Source: Hevea brasiliensis (lineage: Eukaryota; Streptophyta; Magnoliopsida; Malpighiales; Euphorbiaceae). From it: 64,000 bases of DNA. The notes under the pieces were generated by a model. The model ran no database searches, had not been told where the DNA came from, and saw nothing but the letters and a program-made list of their open reading frames with translations. The translations under genes and the position numbers were made by a program. Positions 16,482-27,900 of this stretch are shown here, piece after piece. The DNA lies in assembly GCF_030052815.1 (NCBI RefSeq), contig NC_079507.1, positions 55,191,571 to 55,255,570 of the forward strand, written 5' to 3'. The stretch's first letter is position 1; every line of letters starts with the position of its first letter.

Positions 16482-18269
16482 TTAATCACCATTAAGTAAC
16501 TGCATGGACCAGAGATCCTCAATGCTCCAGCAGTTGTCATAGGATTCAGGAGCTAAGGTTGCTCCTGGAAAAGCCTCTACAGTCTCTTGGTAAGATGGTG
16601 GAGAGTAGGTCTCAATCATACCAGATACCTGCATGCTTGTGCTTGCATGTTCATTTATCTCTGAACTCTGCCCAGATAATGCCTCTTCTTGCTTAATATG
16701 CTTCTGGATTCTAGTCCTCCAGTAGTTTTTTATTTCATTGTCAGTCCTTCCTGGAAGATGCTTTGCGATTTTCGACCACCTGGGGAAAATTCATCAGTTA
16801 TTTTCTAAAAGAAAAGGATCACCAAATTTTCAGATTATTGATAAAAGTTCTGTTAGCTTAACAATTGCAATTAAATAGAATTATTTATTAATAAGTAAAA
16901 ACAAATTTAAAAATTTAGAAAAACTCAAGATCTCACAATTCTGGAGATGATTCCAATTATATTACTAAGCAAAAGCTGATTAGTATTTAAGTCTTTTTTT
17001 AAAAGAAGTAAGAAGCTATTGGTATGCAAAATTTTGGGAGAATAATGAATTTTCATCTGGATTATAAAAGCAATTGGTGTAGGAGAAAAAAATAGTGAAA
17101 AAAAAAATTGTCCAAAGTGACCTGCCAAACAGTGAAAAGTTCAACTATTTTAGTTAATATGGTGACTTTATCTCAGGCCATGTTCCATGGCTGGAAATCA
17201 AAGTCTTTAGTGCAGGGGCTCATTTCATAAGCAGACATGCATGTTGTTCAGATGTCCTTGGAATAAAGCCAACTCCCTTATAGCAGGAGTTTTGAGTCTA
17301 TAGATACAAAAAATTGAATGGCTCATATTGATCGGTCTGCTACAATTCTTTTCTTTTCTTTTTCTTTTAAATAAACTCATAAATCCTACCTGAAATTTGT
17401 AGATGAAACAACTGCTAAACATTAACATGAAACTTTTCCCAACTCCCTGCATATAATTTTGGCAAAGTTTTCTCTTTTTGATCTAAAAGAAACATCAATC
17501 AACAAGAAAAAAAAAAAAAAAAAAGGGGGAAAACACCCTTATTTTCTCAGAGCAAGAGGAAATCGATTTTAAGATGATATTAGATAGAAATTTCTCTCAC
17601 AAAGAAAAAACCTTTATTTTTTCCTTTTAAAAAAGATTATTTTTTTGATTTTTTTTTTCTTATTGGGTATATTAATTTGGAGAAAGAATTTGTACCGCAC
17701 AAAGAAAGTTCCTCTCCTCTCAAAAGTCAAGAAACCAATCAAACTACAATTAGTGTTTGGCATTGTGGGTGACTTGCTTTTCTCACCTAGGGCTTTCCAA
17801 ACTAGTCCGCTCAACTTAGCACGTATATAAATACATCTCTTAAACTAAAGAAAAGACTGAGTTTAAGTCTTGTTGTTTTTATTTAAAAACAAAATTAAGT
17901 ATTCTTTTAAAGAAATAATTTTATTTATTCTAAAAATAGACTAATTATTGGTATCACAATAATATGAGTCACATTTTTTTATAATTCATAAATAAACCAG
18001 TTATTTTGTGAATGTGTAGTGCACTTGAAGTATATTATAATTTATTCAAAAAAAAGTTATGAAAAAAAAAAGAAAAAAGTTGAGTTATATATTGTGAGTT
18101 GCAAACCTAATACCATAATATGTCTGACTTCAGAGTTACTATACACTGCTCTGTGATTTTATATCAGCATATTATATAAAATGATAAGTCAATTATAAAT
18201 TATACATAAATAAATATAATTTTTAATTTATTTTTAAAAAAGCTATTTGATAATTATATTATTTTAAAT

Positions 18270-18323
<54 letters not shown>

Positions 18324-19088
18324 TACAGTTTATTATAAAATTTGAGCTTGCTTTGTCTTAGGAGAGCCAAAACAATAAGGTCCACTTCAACGAATGCAAA
18401 AGAGCTTCTCTTTCTTCTGAAAGGAAGAGTTAACATGTGACTTACAGAAATGGATTCTACTAAAAATGGAAACTTGTTATTGCCAAAATCTCCTTGGCCC
18501 TGCATTCATGTTTCACAACGTGCCCAATCGCAAAAATCTAACTTTATGTCATACCAATATTATTTTTTTTTTATTACTATTATTTTTTTCATTAATTAGC
18601 TATTCCTTCGCAAAACTATATCACTTAGGCAAAAAGAAATTGCAAGAAAACGAAAGCAAAGAAAAAGTCTTTATCTTTTATTTTGAGAAAACATCATCAT
18701 ACACACATATATATAATGAGAAAATCATTTGGATTTTTAATAGCCATGAAAAATTCAAGAATATCACTTGCAAATTAAGACAAAATTTTTGCTGGCTATT
18801 TCTAAAACCCCATAGCAAGGTTACATATCTATTTCTTGGCTAGCAATTACTCAAACCCCCAACTCGCACTCTCTCCCTCTCTCTCTACTCCAAGGCTGTA
18901 CAAATAGGGATTCTGAGAAGTAATCGACCTTAATTAGCTATGTAGAAACCAAAGATTGTGTCTCTCTTCTCTGTCTTTCCACCGTTAAAAGAGAAGTGTA
19001 GCAAAGTTGAAACAGTATAGTTTTTTTATGTATCTTTATATATTTTTAGCTAATGAAAAAAACAGGTAGAATATTATGTAATTATATC

Positions 19089-19154
<66 letters not shown>

Positions 19155-19614
19155 GTTTCCCCACTTGGCATGCAGTTCAATGATCAACTGCTGTTCCTCA
19201 GGAGTAATGTTCCCTCTTCGAACGTCAGGGCGCAGATAGTTCAGCCATCGGAGCCTACAACTCTTTCCAGTACGTTTCAGACCTGAAAGGATGATCAAAT
19301 ATCATAGAAAGAATGTTTTTTTTTTTTTACAAAACTTTTATTAACAATAATATTATCCAGGAAAAACTTATCAATATCAAAGAAAGGATGTTACGAGGCT
19401 TTTCTGCAAAAAAACAAAAGGAAAAAAAAGTGCCTGTAGTATTAAATTATGGTTAATTGAACAGGTTATTATCTATACCAGCTGCTTTAGCGAGAGAGTT
19501 CCATACACCATCACCATGGTTAGCGATGTGGTTGATCAAGATCAAGTCTTCTTCCATTGTCCATGGCCCTTTTCTCACATCAGCTTCCTGGGAGTCACAT
19601 GGCTTTTTGTCCAT
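16482..19614 (-). CDS. R2R3-MYB transcription factor, subgroup 19 (MYB21/MYB24/MYB57-like)
   Basis: This is a DNA-binding activator; in Arabidopsis this subgroup acts in jasmonate- and gibberellin-dependent stamen and petal maturation. Exons: 19614-19479, 19282-19153, 16779-16482, all GT-AG, giving 187 residues. The R2 repeat has its tryptophans at 18, 38 and 58. R3 has Ile71 in place of the first Trp, as is normal in plants, and Trp90 and Trp109. The phrase [19 protein letters not shown] and the exon junctions, in the Gly46 and Arg89 codons, are the standard R2R3 layout. The C-terminus carries [12 protein letters not shown] (173-184), the subgroup 19 signature, which separates it from subgroup 20. 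It is somewhat shorter than the Arabidopsis members (about 206-226 residues) because the linker between R3 and the C-motif is short. Intron 2 is 2.4 kb and holds two long (AT)n tracts. A (GA)n tract lies just upstream of the start codon. Confidence 0.93.
18271..18321. repeat. (AT)n microsatellite in MYB intron 2
   Basis: About 25 AT units inside the second intron of the MYB gene. Confidence 0.95.
19092..19151. repeat. (AT)n microsatellite abutting the MYB intron 2 donor
   Basis: About 30 AT/TA units run directly into the splice donor of MYB exon 2 (the GT at 19152-19151), so the intron begins GTATATATA. Length changes here would sit next to the 5' splice site. Confidence 0.95.
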
Positions 19615-19624
19615 TTTGTTTTCT

Positions 19625-19626
<2 letters not shown>

Positions 19627-19664
<38 letters not shown>
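19627..19664. repeat. (GA)n microsatellite in the MYB 5' leader
   Basis: About 19 GA units (read as CT on the gene strand) lie 13-50 bases upstream of the MYB start codon, probably in the 5' untranslated leader. CT/GA tracts are common in plant core promoters and leaders. Confidence 0.9.
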
Positions 19665-19667
<3 letters not shown>

Positions 19668-19691
19668 TGAGATATTGAACGTAGCTGTGGG

Positions 19692-19698
19692 TTTTATA
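19692..19698 (-). promoter_or_regulatory. TATA box of the MYB gene
   Basis: TATAAAA on the gene strand, about 80 bases before the start codon and upstream of the (CT)n leader, is well placed for a TATA box. Confidence 0.55.
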
Positions 19699-20003
19699 AA
19701 GGCAATTCTAGGATAAAATTTTGTTTGGTGTGTAATTGTCATTAATTTAATCTTAAAGGAGAGCTTTTGACCTAACTATGATCTTAATAACAATCCATGC
19801 ATGCATGAAAATTATGTGCTAAATGCGCAATTCAATTCCACTTGAAATGATAAGCCAATAAACATAAGATATGTAGATGAAAGTGAATCTTATGAATATG
19901 AAAGTAAATCTCAAAAATTAAAATTAACAAGCAATTCTTTTAAAAATTAACTATACTTGTCCATGTGTTAAATATTTATTAACTTGCCGTACCATATATT
20001 CAT

Positions 20004-20600
20004 TCTACGTGATAAAATCACACTGTTATCATATAATTTCTTGTCATGAATTTCTCCATAGTCATATTTTAATTTCTTTGAATAAATATTTAACCACCAA
20101 TAGAAAGTAAACGCACTAATCTAAAATATAAAAACAAAATAGTAGGCCTGAAATATGAAAAAACAAATTTAAAATGATGTGCTTTGTACTTATCTTAAAT
20201 AAAATATTAACTAAAAGAATAATTTCTAAGAAAATCAACTAATTAAGAAGGTATTTGGTTTGACTTATAGGTTAGCTAAATCTATTTATCATGTAGAAAG
20301 TTCTATGTGATAAAATCACATTGTTATTATATAATTTCTTGCCATGAATTTCTCCATAGCCACATTTTAATTTCTTTGAATAAATATTTAACCACCAATA
20401 GAAAGTAAACACAGTGACCTAAAATATAAAAACAAAATCATAGACCTGAAATGTGAAAAAACAAATTCAAAATGATGTGCTTTGTACTTACCCTAAATAA
20501 AATATTAATTAAAAGAATAATTTCTAAGAAAATCAACTAATTAAGAAGGTATTTAGTTTGACTTATAGATTAGCTAAACTTATTTATAAATAGAAAGTTG
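20004..20600. repeat. 298-bp tandem duplication upstream of the MYB gene
   Basis: Two adjacent copies of about 298 bases: the landmark 'gataaaatcaca' starts at 20011 and again at 20309. Both copies run through 'ctccatag', 'aaccaccaatagaaagtaaac', 'atgatgtgctttgtact' and 'ctaattaagaaggtattt'. The copies differ at scattered bases only, so the duplication is fairly recent. It lies 0.4-1.0 kb upstream of the MYB start. Confidence 0.85.
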
Positions 20601-21009
20601 TAAATATATTAGTATTTGATTTGATTTATAAGTTTAAAAAACTACTTTAAATAAGTTAGAAGTTATAAGCATAGATATTTCACTTTTGACTTATTTACTT
20701 ATTTTAAAACTATAAAAAATTATATTACCTAATAATTTTAAAAATATCAATATTATCCTTATTTTAATAAATACAATACTTAATTACATTTTCTTTTTGA
20801 TAATTTCAATAAATTAAATTACTTTTAAATACCTTCAAACTAAAAAATTAAACTACTTAAACTTATTTTTAAGTAATTTTACCAAACATTTAATTATTTA
20901 TTTTTAATTTAACTTATAAGTTAAAAAATATATTTTAAGTCAAAAGTAAATAGTCAAACTAAACACCATCTAATTGTCAAGAAAATAGGCTGAGCTTAAT
21001 TAACCTTTA

Positions 21010-22950
21010 GAAGTTAGTTTAAGGGGGAGGAGCGTCCAAAGTCTTGTAAGAGAATATTACCTTTATTCCAAATCAATATGGGATATTAACACACTCTTTT
21101 CACACAATGGAAGATGAATTCAAAGCTCATTCAGAGTGAATGAATTCAACATTTTTTATAATATCCATTTCGTCTTAGGCAACGGGGAAAAGATAACCAT
21201 TTGGCATGACAATTGGATTGGAAACCATGCATTGAAAATCACATTTCCTTGCTTATTTAGCATATCTTCAAATCAAGATGCTGTGGTATATGCAATGGGT
21301 ATGTGGCAGAACAATGTTTGGGAATGGAGGCCATCTTGGCGAAGGCCCTTATTCGCTTGAGAGAATGTCGGTGGATTAGCTTATGTGTCTCTTGAACTTG
21401 ATTAAAATATGTAGGAGTAGAAGCTATAGACTTGTATGGAAACCAATGCCTAATGGTTTATTTTCATGTGCCTCCTCAATGCCTTAGCACAGGTTTCTTT
21501 CCTCCTCACCTCCATCTGGTTGGGTTTACTAGCTTAGTTGAGCTCCTAGTTTGGATGGCCTGCAAGGAAAAGCTTTGCACTACAGGTTGGTTGAGTTCCA
21601 TTAGTATTATTCCACAATCTCAAAATGGATGCCCCTTTTTGTCTCGAGACTGCTAAAACTGTATCACACCTCTTCCTTCATTGCAAATCTTCTTGGAAAG
21701 TATGGTGTTGATTTGTCAACTAATGGGATTTGAGTATTTGCTTCCTCAATCAGTTTGATGGAAATCTTTTTGTTGGGGCAAATTTCAAAGCAAGTTCTGG
21801 ATTAATTATTCTATGCAATAATCTGGTTCCTCTGGCTAGCACGAAATGAAAAAAAATTTTCAAGAGTAAGGAATCTCCTATTGCCTCCCTATGTGCTCTA
21901 ATCCTCTTTTGTCTTACTACTTGGATGAAAGAAATTGGCACCTCTTTTCCCTTTTTAGGATCAGACCTTCTAATTACTGCCAACTCTATTAAATCATGGT
22001 CCAACCAGCCTAAAGTGCGTCTTGCAGTTGATTGCTCTCCTCCACCTGCTCTATGTTTTAAGTAGAATGTTGACGGTTCATCCTTAGGGAAGCCTGGCAG
22101 TTCAGGCATCAGAGGTGTGCTAAGGGATTCGGTTGGTAATTTTATTTCTCTTTTCATGCTTCTCTGGCATTGCTGATTCAAATGAAGCAGAGTTTAGAGC
22201 CATCTCTAAGGCTATAGAACTTTGCATTAGTAGCCAGGACCTCTTCTCCTTGTCTTTGTGGCTCTTCATAGAATCAAAATCATTGATCGCTGTCTCATGG
22301 GTAAATAATCTATATAAGGCACCTTGGAGGCTAACATCTGTTTTTAATTCCATCATTAAAGGTCTGAGGTGCTTGCCCCCATATTTTGCATAAAGCAAAT
22401 TCAACTAAAGACTCTCTGGCAAAAGATGGTGTTCTCCGCACGGATGATTTTATTGCCTTCCTTTGATGCAAACTATTTTTGTGGCTTCAGGCTTGTTAGT
22501 GTTTGATTCTTTCTCCTAAGTTACAAGCCTTATTGCTTAGTATTATTAATTGGTACAGTTTTTGCTTTAGTTCTGTGGCTTGGATTGGAACTACTATGTT
22601 GCTGCTGGTGTCTTGGGTTGCTTAGTGGCTGCTTTGTTGCTCAAAGCTCTGGCTTTTTGGCTGCTACGCTTATGGTCTTTGGTCTTGTTGTGTCATCTGT
22701 TTGTTTTTATGTTGTTTTATTTTTAGAGTGAGCCTTGTGTGGTTTTGTGTCTTTTCTGCTTTTGTTTCTTACTTTATTTTCTAGCTTGGCTCATTTTGTT
22801 AGGCTGATATATTTTAGTATCAAGTTTTTTTACTTAGCATACCTTTTTCTAAGTTGGGTATAAAAGGGCAATCTGATTATTAGAGTTTAGCTGGATCTAA
22901 TTATGCTAAGTTTTTCATGATTTTTAATAAAATTTTGCTTATAAAAAAAA
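21010..22950 (+). pseudogene. decayed L1-type LINE, 3' part with zinc-finger and RNase H regions
   Basis: Broken coding sequence of a plant non-LTR retrotransposon. At 21136-21358 the frame reads GNGEKITIWHDNWIG, then WEWRPSWRRPLF, the linker after reverse transcriptase in plant L1 elements. Around 21660-21710 a frame reads HLFLHCKSSWKVW, the zinc-binding region. From about 22060 it reads NVDGSSLGKPGSSGIRGVLRD and, after a frame change, DSNEAEFRAISKAIEL, the RNase H domain of these elements. Stops and frameshifts separate the pieces. The 3' end is probably near 22946, after 'aataaaattttgcttataaaaaaa'. The 5' part and the reverse transcriptase are missing, and the left boundary is uncertain. 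Confidence 0.75.
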
Positions 22951-24354
22951 TACCCTTTTTACGCTTAAAATCAAACATTTGAAGAGTGAAACATATGAAA
23001 GACTCAAATATTTAGTTGGAAGACTCTAATATCATCTTTAAAAAATGGACCACTATCACAAACTAACTTAAGGAGTAAGTAGCATCCAAGACCTTGTAAG
23101 GCATATTACTCCTATCCCAAATCATATTAAAGAACTCTTCTTTAATTTCCCAATCAATAAGCGTATCTATCGTGACAATTGATGTTAAACCTATTAATTA
23201 GGTTCTTATACCAGTCATAGAAAAGTTACATCGTGGCTTGGTTATAGCCTCTTCTTTAATTTCCCTATCAATAAGCGTATCCATCGTGGGCTTGGTTATA
23301 ACCTCTTCAATTTTGAGTTTTATTAATACTCCATGCAAATTATTATTTTTTATTTAAAAGATGTTTGATTAATGTATAATAATTAATGAATTATATAATA
23401 AAAATAATTCTCTACTTAATAAATTAGAAATAAGAAACTAAATCTCAGTTTTATGAGATGGGTAATTTTTTATAAATATGATATTGACAATTTATCAATA
23501 ATTTATTATTAATTTAATAAAAAATAAGAATGAAATTTTTAGAAATTTCAATTCGAAATCTGCACTGATGAGGAAAAACTTGTTTAACTTGAATATATAT
23601 ATTATTTTAAATTTATGATGAATTAAATATAAATAAAAATTAAAAATTTTCAATGAATGGATAATTAGTTAATAACAATAATAATTTACTAAGCCAACGA
23701 TTACGAGAGAATGATTATGGCATGGCTTGTAGCCTTGCACTTGCAGGCACGTAAGACAATCATCCTCCCTTAAGCTAAAGTGTTGAGCATCTTAAATAAA
23801 TTTCCATTTTGCAATTAATCAATGGGGTCTCCTTAATTTGGCTTAGCAAAGAAACAATAATTTTGGTTGCTTTCTGAGTTGGGGAAAGTATTGAAAGAAA
23901 AGTAATATATAGTGCTTAAGACAAAATTAAAAAGAAAAAAAATTAATAATAAAATAATTAAAAAATTAACGAGTGGCTGGGAAGTTCATTGAGAGTATCT
24001 AAGTAGCATTGGCATGTGATCACAACTAACAAACTCAATTATGGAGCCAAATTAGAAGCCAAACTTGAGAGAAGAAGACTCAATTTGAACCACAATTTAG
24101 ATTTGTGCATAATATTTGGATTAGGCTGTCCTCTACTATATGAAAAGCACCAAGACAACCCCATATTATGATTTAATGATTCTTTTTTAGAGTTTACATT
24201 GGTTTGGATTTTGATGTGTGAGTTATGCTCCATCACAAATTATGTTTCATCATCTTCACTTGCCCTTTCTTTTAATGTGATTAGAAAGCATTTAGCATTT
24301 GGCTTTATCTGGTTTAGCGTAAATCGACTTCCCCCCGCTAGCCGCTATTGCACA
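22951..24354. other. intergenic with a small duplicated motif
   Basis: No gene seen. 'cttctttaatttccc(a/t)atcaataagcgtatc(t/c)atcgtg' occurs at about 23137 and again at about 23241, and 'ggcttggttata(g/a)cctcttc' also occurs twice between 23230 and 23312. A block at 23070-23110 resembles one at 21028-21070, on either side of the LINE. Confidence 0.5.
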
Positions 24355-24363
24355 TTAAGGTGT
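24355..24363. other. left target-site duplication TTAAGGTGT
   Basis: Nine bases TTAAGGTGT, repeated exactly at 27178-27186 on the other side of the palindromic element. Confidence 0.85.
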
Positions 24364-27177
24364 GGAATTTTTACCGTATAGGTGTGTACAAATACAAATA
24401 CTAGAATAGGGTGACATTCAGGCAAATTATAGAAAGGGTGTGAGTTATGGTCAGCTTGCAAAAGACGTTAATTAAAATAATATATGAAGGATAAAACGCT
24501 AATCAAAACAGCGTCCGAAGAAAAAATATACGAAACACACAGAGATATTATTTTAAGTAACGTTTTGAAAACAAAACGCTATTTTAATTAGCGTTTGGGG
24601 ATTAATAGTATTTTTCACCAAAACGCTAATAATAGTAGCGTTTTTTCACCCTAAACATGTCCAAATTCCATGTAATAGTTTTGACACCAAAACGTTATTC
24701 ATGATAGTGTCGTCCTTGGCTACCATACAATATTTAACTTAAATTTATTTAATATTATTAATATAATTAATGTGTAAAATATGTTTTTATTTTAGATAAA
24801 AAATAATAATTTATATAATATTTTAACCATGCTATTGGGAATTTTCTTGTTTTATTTTTTAAAATATGTTAATTTTGTATTTTAAAATTACATTAATTTT
24901 ATAGATTAAAAATATTAGAGTATAAAATTTTAACCTTATGTGTTAACGAAATATATAATGTAATTTTTTTTAACTATGTTAGTTTTATAAATTAAAAAAA
25001 AATAAAGTATAAAATTTTAACCGTATTTATTAATGAAAATTTATATTGTAATTATTTAAAAAAATATTAATTTTATAGATTTAAAAATATTAAATGTTGA
25101 ACATATAGTGATACTATGCAATTTAAATTATCAGAAAATGGTACTAATAAACTAAAATACATGAGGGTATGAAGAACGCTAGCTTATATAGCATCCCGAG
25201 GTCACACCCGTACATGCAGATATAAAAATTTGTATTAATTTGTACATGTAAAAAAAATAAAATTGTGAAATTATATTTTCACAAAATATTGGTAATATAC
25301 AAAAAAATAAGAAATTAAATAAAATTTGTTGCTTTAACATTCACATAATATAATGCACAAAAATTAGAAATTAAATAATTTGTTTCTTTAAAATATTAAA
25401 ATTTAAGTCATATGAAACAGAAAAAAATGGTAAACAAAATTTATTATCCTCAATTAAATTAATTTGCATGTGATATTAATTTTTATTCTTATTATAATTA
25501 TAAATAATTTATTTTATTGATAGCAATTAATAAATTTAAGTACTAAAAGAAATTAAATTATTATTTATTACATGTGAGCATCTATAACAACATAAAATTT
25601 AAATACTATAATTGATTCTTACTTAGTACCAAATTAAGTTTTTAAAAATTTGTATGAAATTAAATTGTAATCTCTTACAAAATTTATAATTTTTAATAAA
25701 GTGTGGGTTGCATCGTGTGTTATATAGTCATTAATTTTAATTACTTTTTTTATTTTCAATTTAATAAAACTAATTCATTAAAACTAATGACTGTATAACA
25801 TACGATACAATCCACATTTTATTGAAAATTATAAATTTTATAAGAAATTATAATTTAATTTCACACAAATTTTTAATAACTTAATTTGGTACTAAGTGAA
25901 AATCAATTATAATATCTAAATTTTATATTGTTATAGATACTCACACCTAATAAATTAAATTTAATTTCTTTTAATACTTAAATTTATTAATTGCTATCAA
26001 CAAAATAAATTATCCATAATTATAATAAGAATAAAAATTAATATCACATGCAAAGTAATTTAATTGAGAATAATAAATTTTATTTACCATTTTTTTCTAT
26101 CTCATATGACTTAAATTTTAATATTTTAAAGAAAAAAATTATTTAATTTCTAATTTTTTTTGTACATTATATTATGTGAATATTAAAACAACAAATTTTA
26201 TTTAATTTCTTTTTTTTTTTGTATATTAACAATATTTTGTGAAAATACAATTTCACAAATTTATTTTTTTTTATGTACACAAATTAATACAGATTTTTAT
26301 CTTTGCATGTATGAGTGTGGCTTCAGGATGCTAATTAAGCTAGCTTTCTACATACTCTCGTGTAATTTAGTTTATTTAGTTTATTGGTATCCTTTCTTGG
26401 TAATTTAAATTGCACAGTATTACTATATGTTTAACATTTAATATTTTTAAATCTATAAAATTAATATTTTTTTAAATAATTACAATATAAATTTTCATTA
26501 ATAAATACGGTTAAAATTTTATACTTTATTTTTTTTAATTTATAAAACTAACATATTTTTTAAAAAAAATTACATTATATATTTTCATTAACAAATATGG
26601 TTAAAATTTTATACTTTAATATTTTTAATCTATAAAATTAATGTATTTTTAAAAAGACAAAATTAACATGTTTTAAAAAATAAAACAAGAAAATTCCCAA
26701 GAGCATGGTTTAAATATTATATACATTATTATTTTTTATTTAAAATAAAAACATATTTAACACATTAACTGTATTAATAATATTAAATAAATTTAAGTTA
26801 AATATTCTATGGTGGCCAAGAAGGACACCATTATGAATGACCTTTTGGTACCAAAACTATTGCATAGAATTTAGACTAGTGTACAATGCAAAAACGCTAC
26901 TATTATTATCGTTTTGGTGAAAAACACTATTAATCTTCGGACACTAGTTAAAATAGTACTTTGTTTTTAAGACGCTATTTAAAATAGCGTGTCTATGTGT
27001 TTTGTTTTTTTTTTTTCTCTGGATACTACTTTAATTAGCATTTTTGTCCTTTATATGCAATTTTGATTAGCGTTTTCTGCGAACTGACCATAACTCACTA
27101 TCTTTTCGTAATTTGCCTGAATGTCACTCTATTCTAGTATTTTGCCTTGTATAGTATATCTGTACGGTAAAAATTCC
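24364..27177. mobile_element. fold-back Mutator-like element, 2.8-kb near-complete palindrome
   Basis: The unit begins GGAATTTTTACCGTA and ends with its complement TACGGTAAAAATTCC. Almost its whole length is an inverted repeat: left-arm blocks reappear in reverse complement in the right arm, for example 'ctagaatag(g/a)gtgacattcaggcaaatta' at about 24401 against about 27115-27142, and 'cattaattttaatta' against 'aaactaatgac' next to the centre at about 25770. Arms are about 1.38 kb, with a spacer of a few tens of bases. A perfect 9-bp direct repeat TTAAGGTGT flanks it, the duplication length of Mutator-like elements. Neither arm has a gene-like frame, so it is non-autonomous. Short internal palindromes of the type AAAACGCTA...TAGCGTTTT (for example 24573-24596 and 24620-24644) lie inside each arm. 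Confidence 0.85.
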
Positions 27178-27189
27178 TTAAGGTGTAAA

Positions 27190-27900
27190 CATTGTATTAA
27201 ATTATGAAAACATAGTAGCAATGACGGTTTAGAATGGATGCATGGAAGATTTCGATATTGGAATAAGAATGAGAAGGTAAAGGCCATTTTAAATTTTGCT
27301 TTGGTTTATGATATGATTTTGACAAACAATAAAATCACACTTAATTACCTTTAAGAGTAAAGGTAAATGTAGCTACAAAACGATTCTTCCTCAATAGAAG
27401 AAGGAATAAAGTTCTATGTAAAGAATTGTAAAGTTACCCCTTGGTGAGACTCTTGACTAGTGGTAAAGACCTGAATCAAATAGCTTTTAAGGGTAAGCTA
27501 TTGATAGAAGATGTACAGAATTTAGACAACAAAATTGATATCACATGGAGGCCAATGACGAGTTGTATTAAAAAGTAGCGATGGATATAATATGCATATC
27601 TAAAGGTAGAGTATTACACTCACAAAAAGTCATGGTGGTTGAACGAGGAGATCAATAGGCTATAAGATGAAAACAAAATAATATAGAAAGTTACAGTGAT
27701 AAAAGATGGATGAGCCTTTGAAAAATATAAGAAAGCAGTTAAAGAATCTTGCGATAAATCTTTAACCAATTTGTACTAAAAATTGAGGATAGGGGAGGAG
27801 GAGAAAGAAATGTGCAAGTTAGCTCGGATGTGATATAAGACCATCAAATCTTTTATAAAGTAAAAGGTCAAACCAACTATATTATATAAGAGTGAATATT
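27190..27900 (+). pseudogene. decayed RTE LINE fragment (endonuclease region)
   Basis: Translation gives pieces that parallel the better copy at 47685-50003: MHGRFRYWNKNEK and LNFALVYDMILTNN match its HGCFGFGNRNEE and LDFAMVYDLILANT; VKNCKVTPW matches KDCKVIPGE; and a later WWLNEEI matches WWWNEEV. Many stops and frameshifts interrupt it. It starts within about 15 bases of the right duplication of the fold-back element. Confidence 0.65.

Noticed and set aside
19053..19286. Plus-strand frame with an Ile/Tyr repeat
   Set aside because: Made of the (AT)n tract plus the antisense of MYB exon 2.
24364..27177. Palindrome as an assembly artefact
   Set aside because: The arms are diverged at many bases and the unit is bounded by a clean 9-bp direct repeat, which an artefact would not produce.
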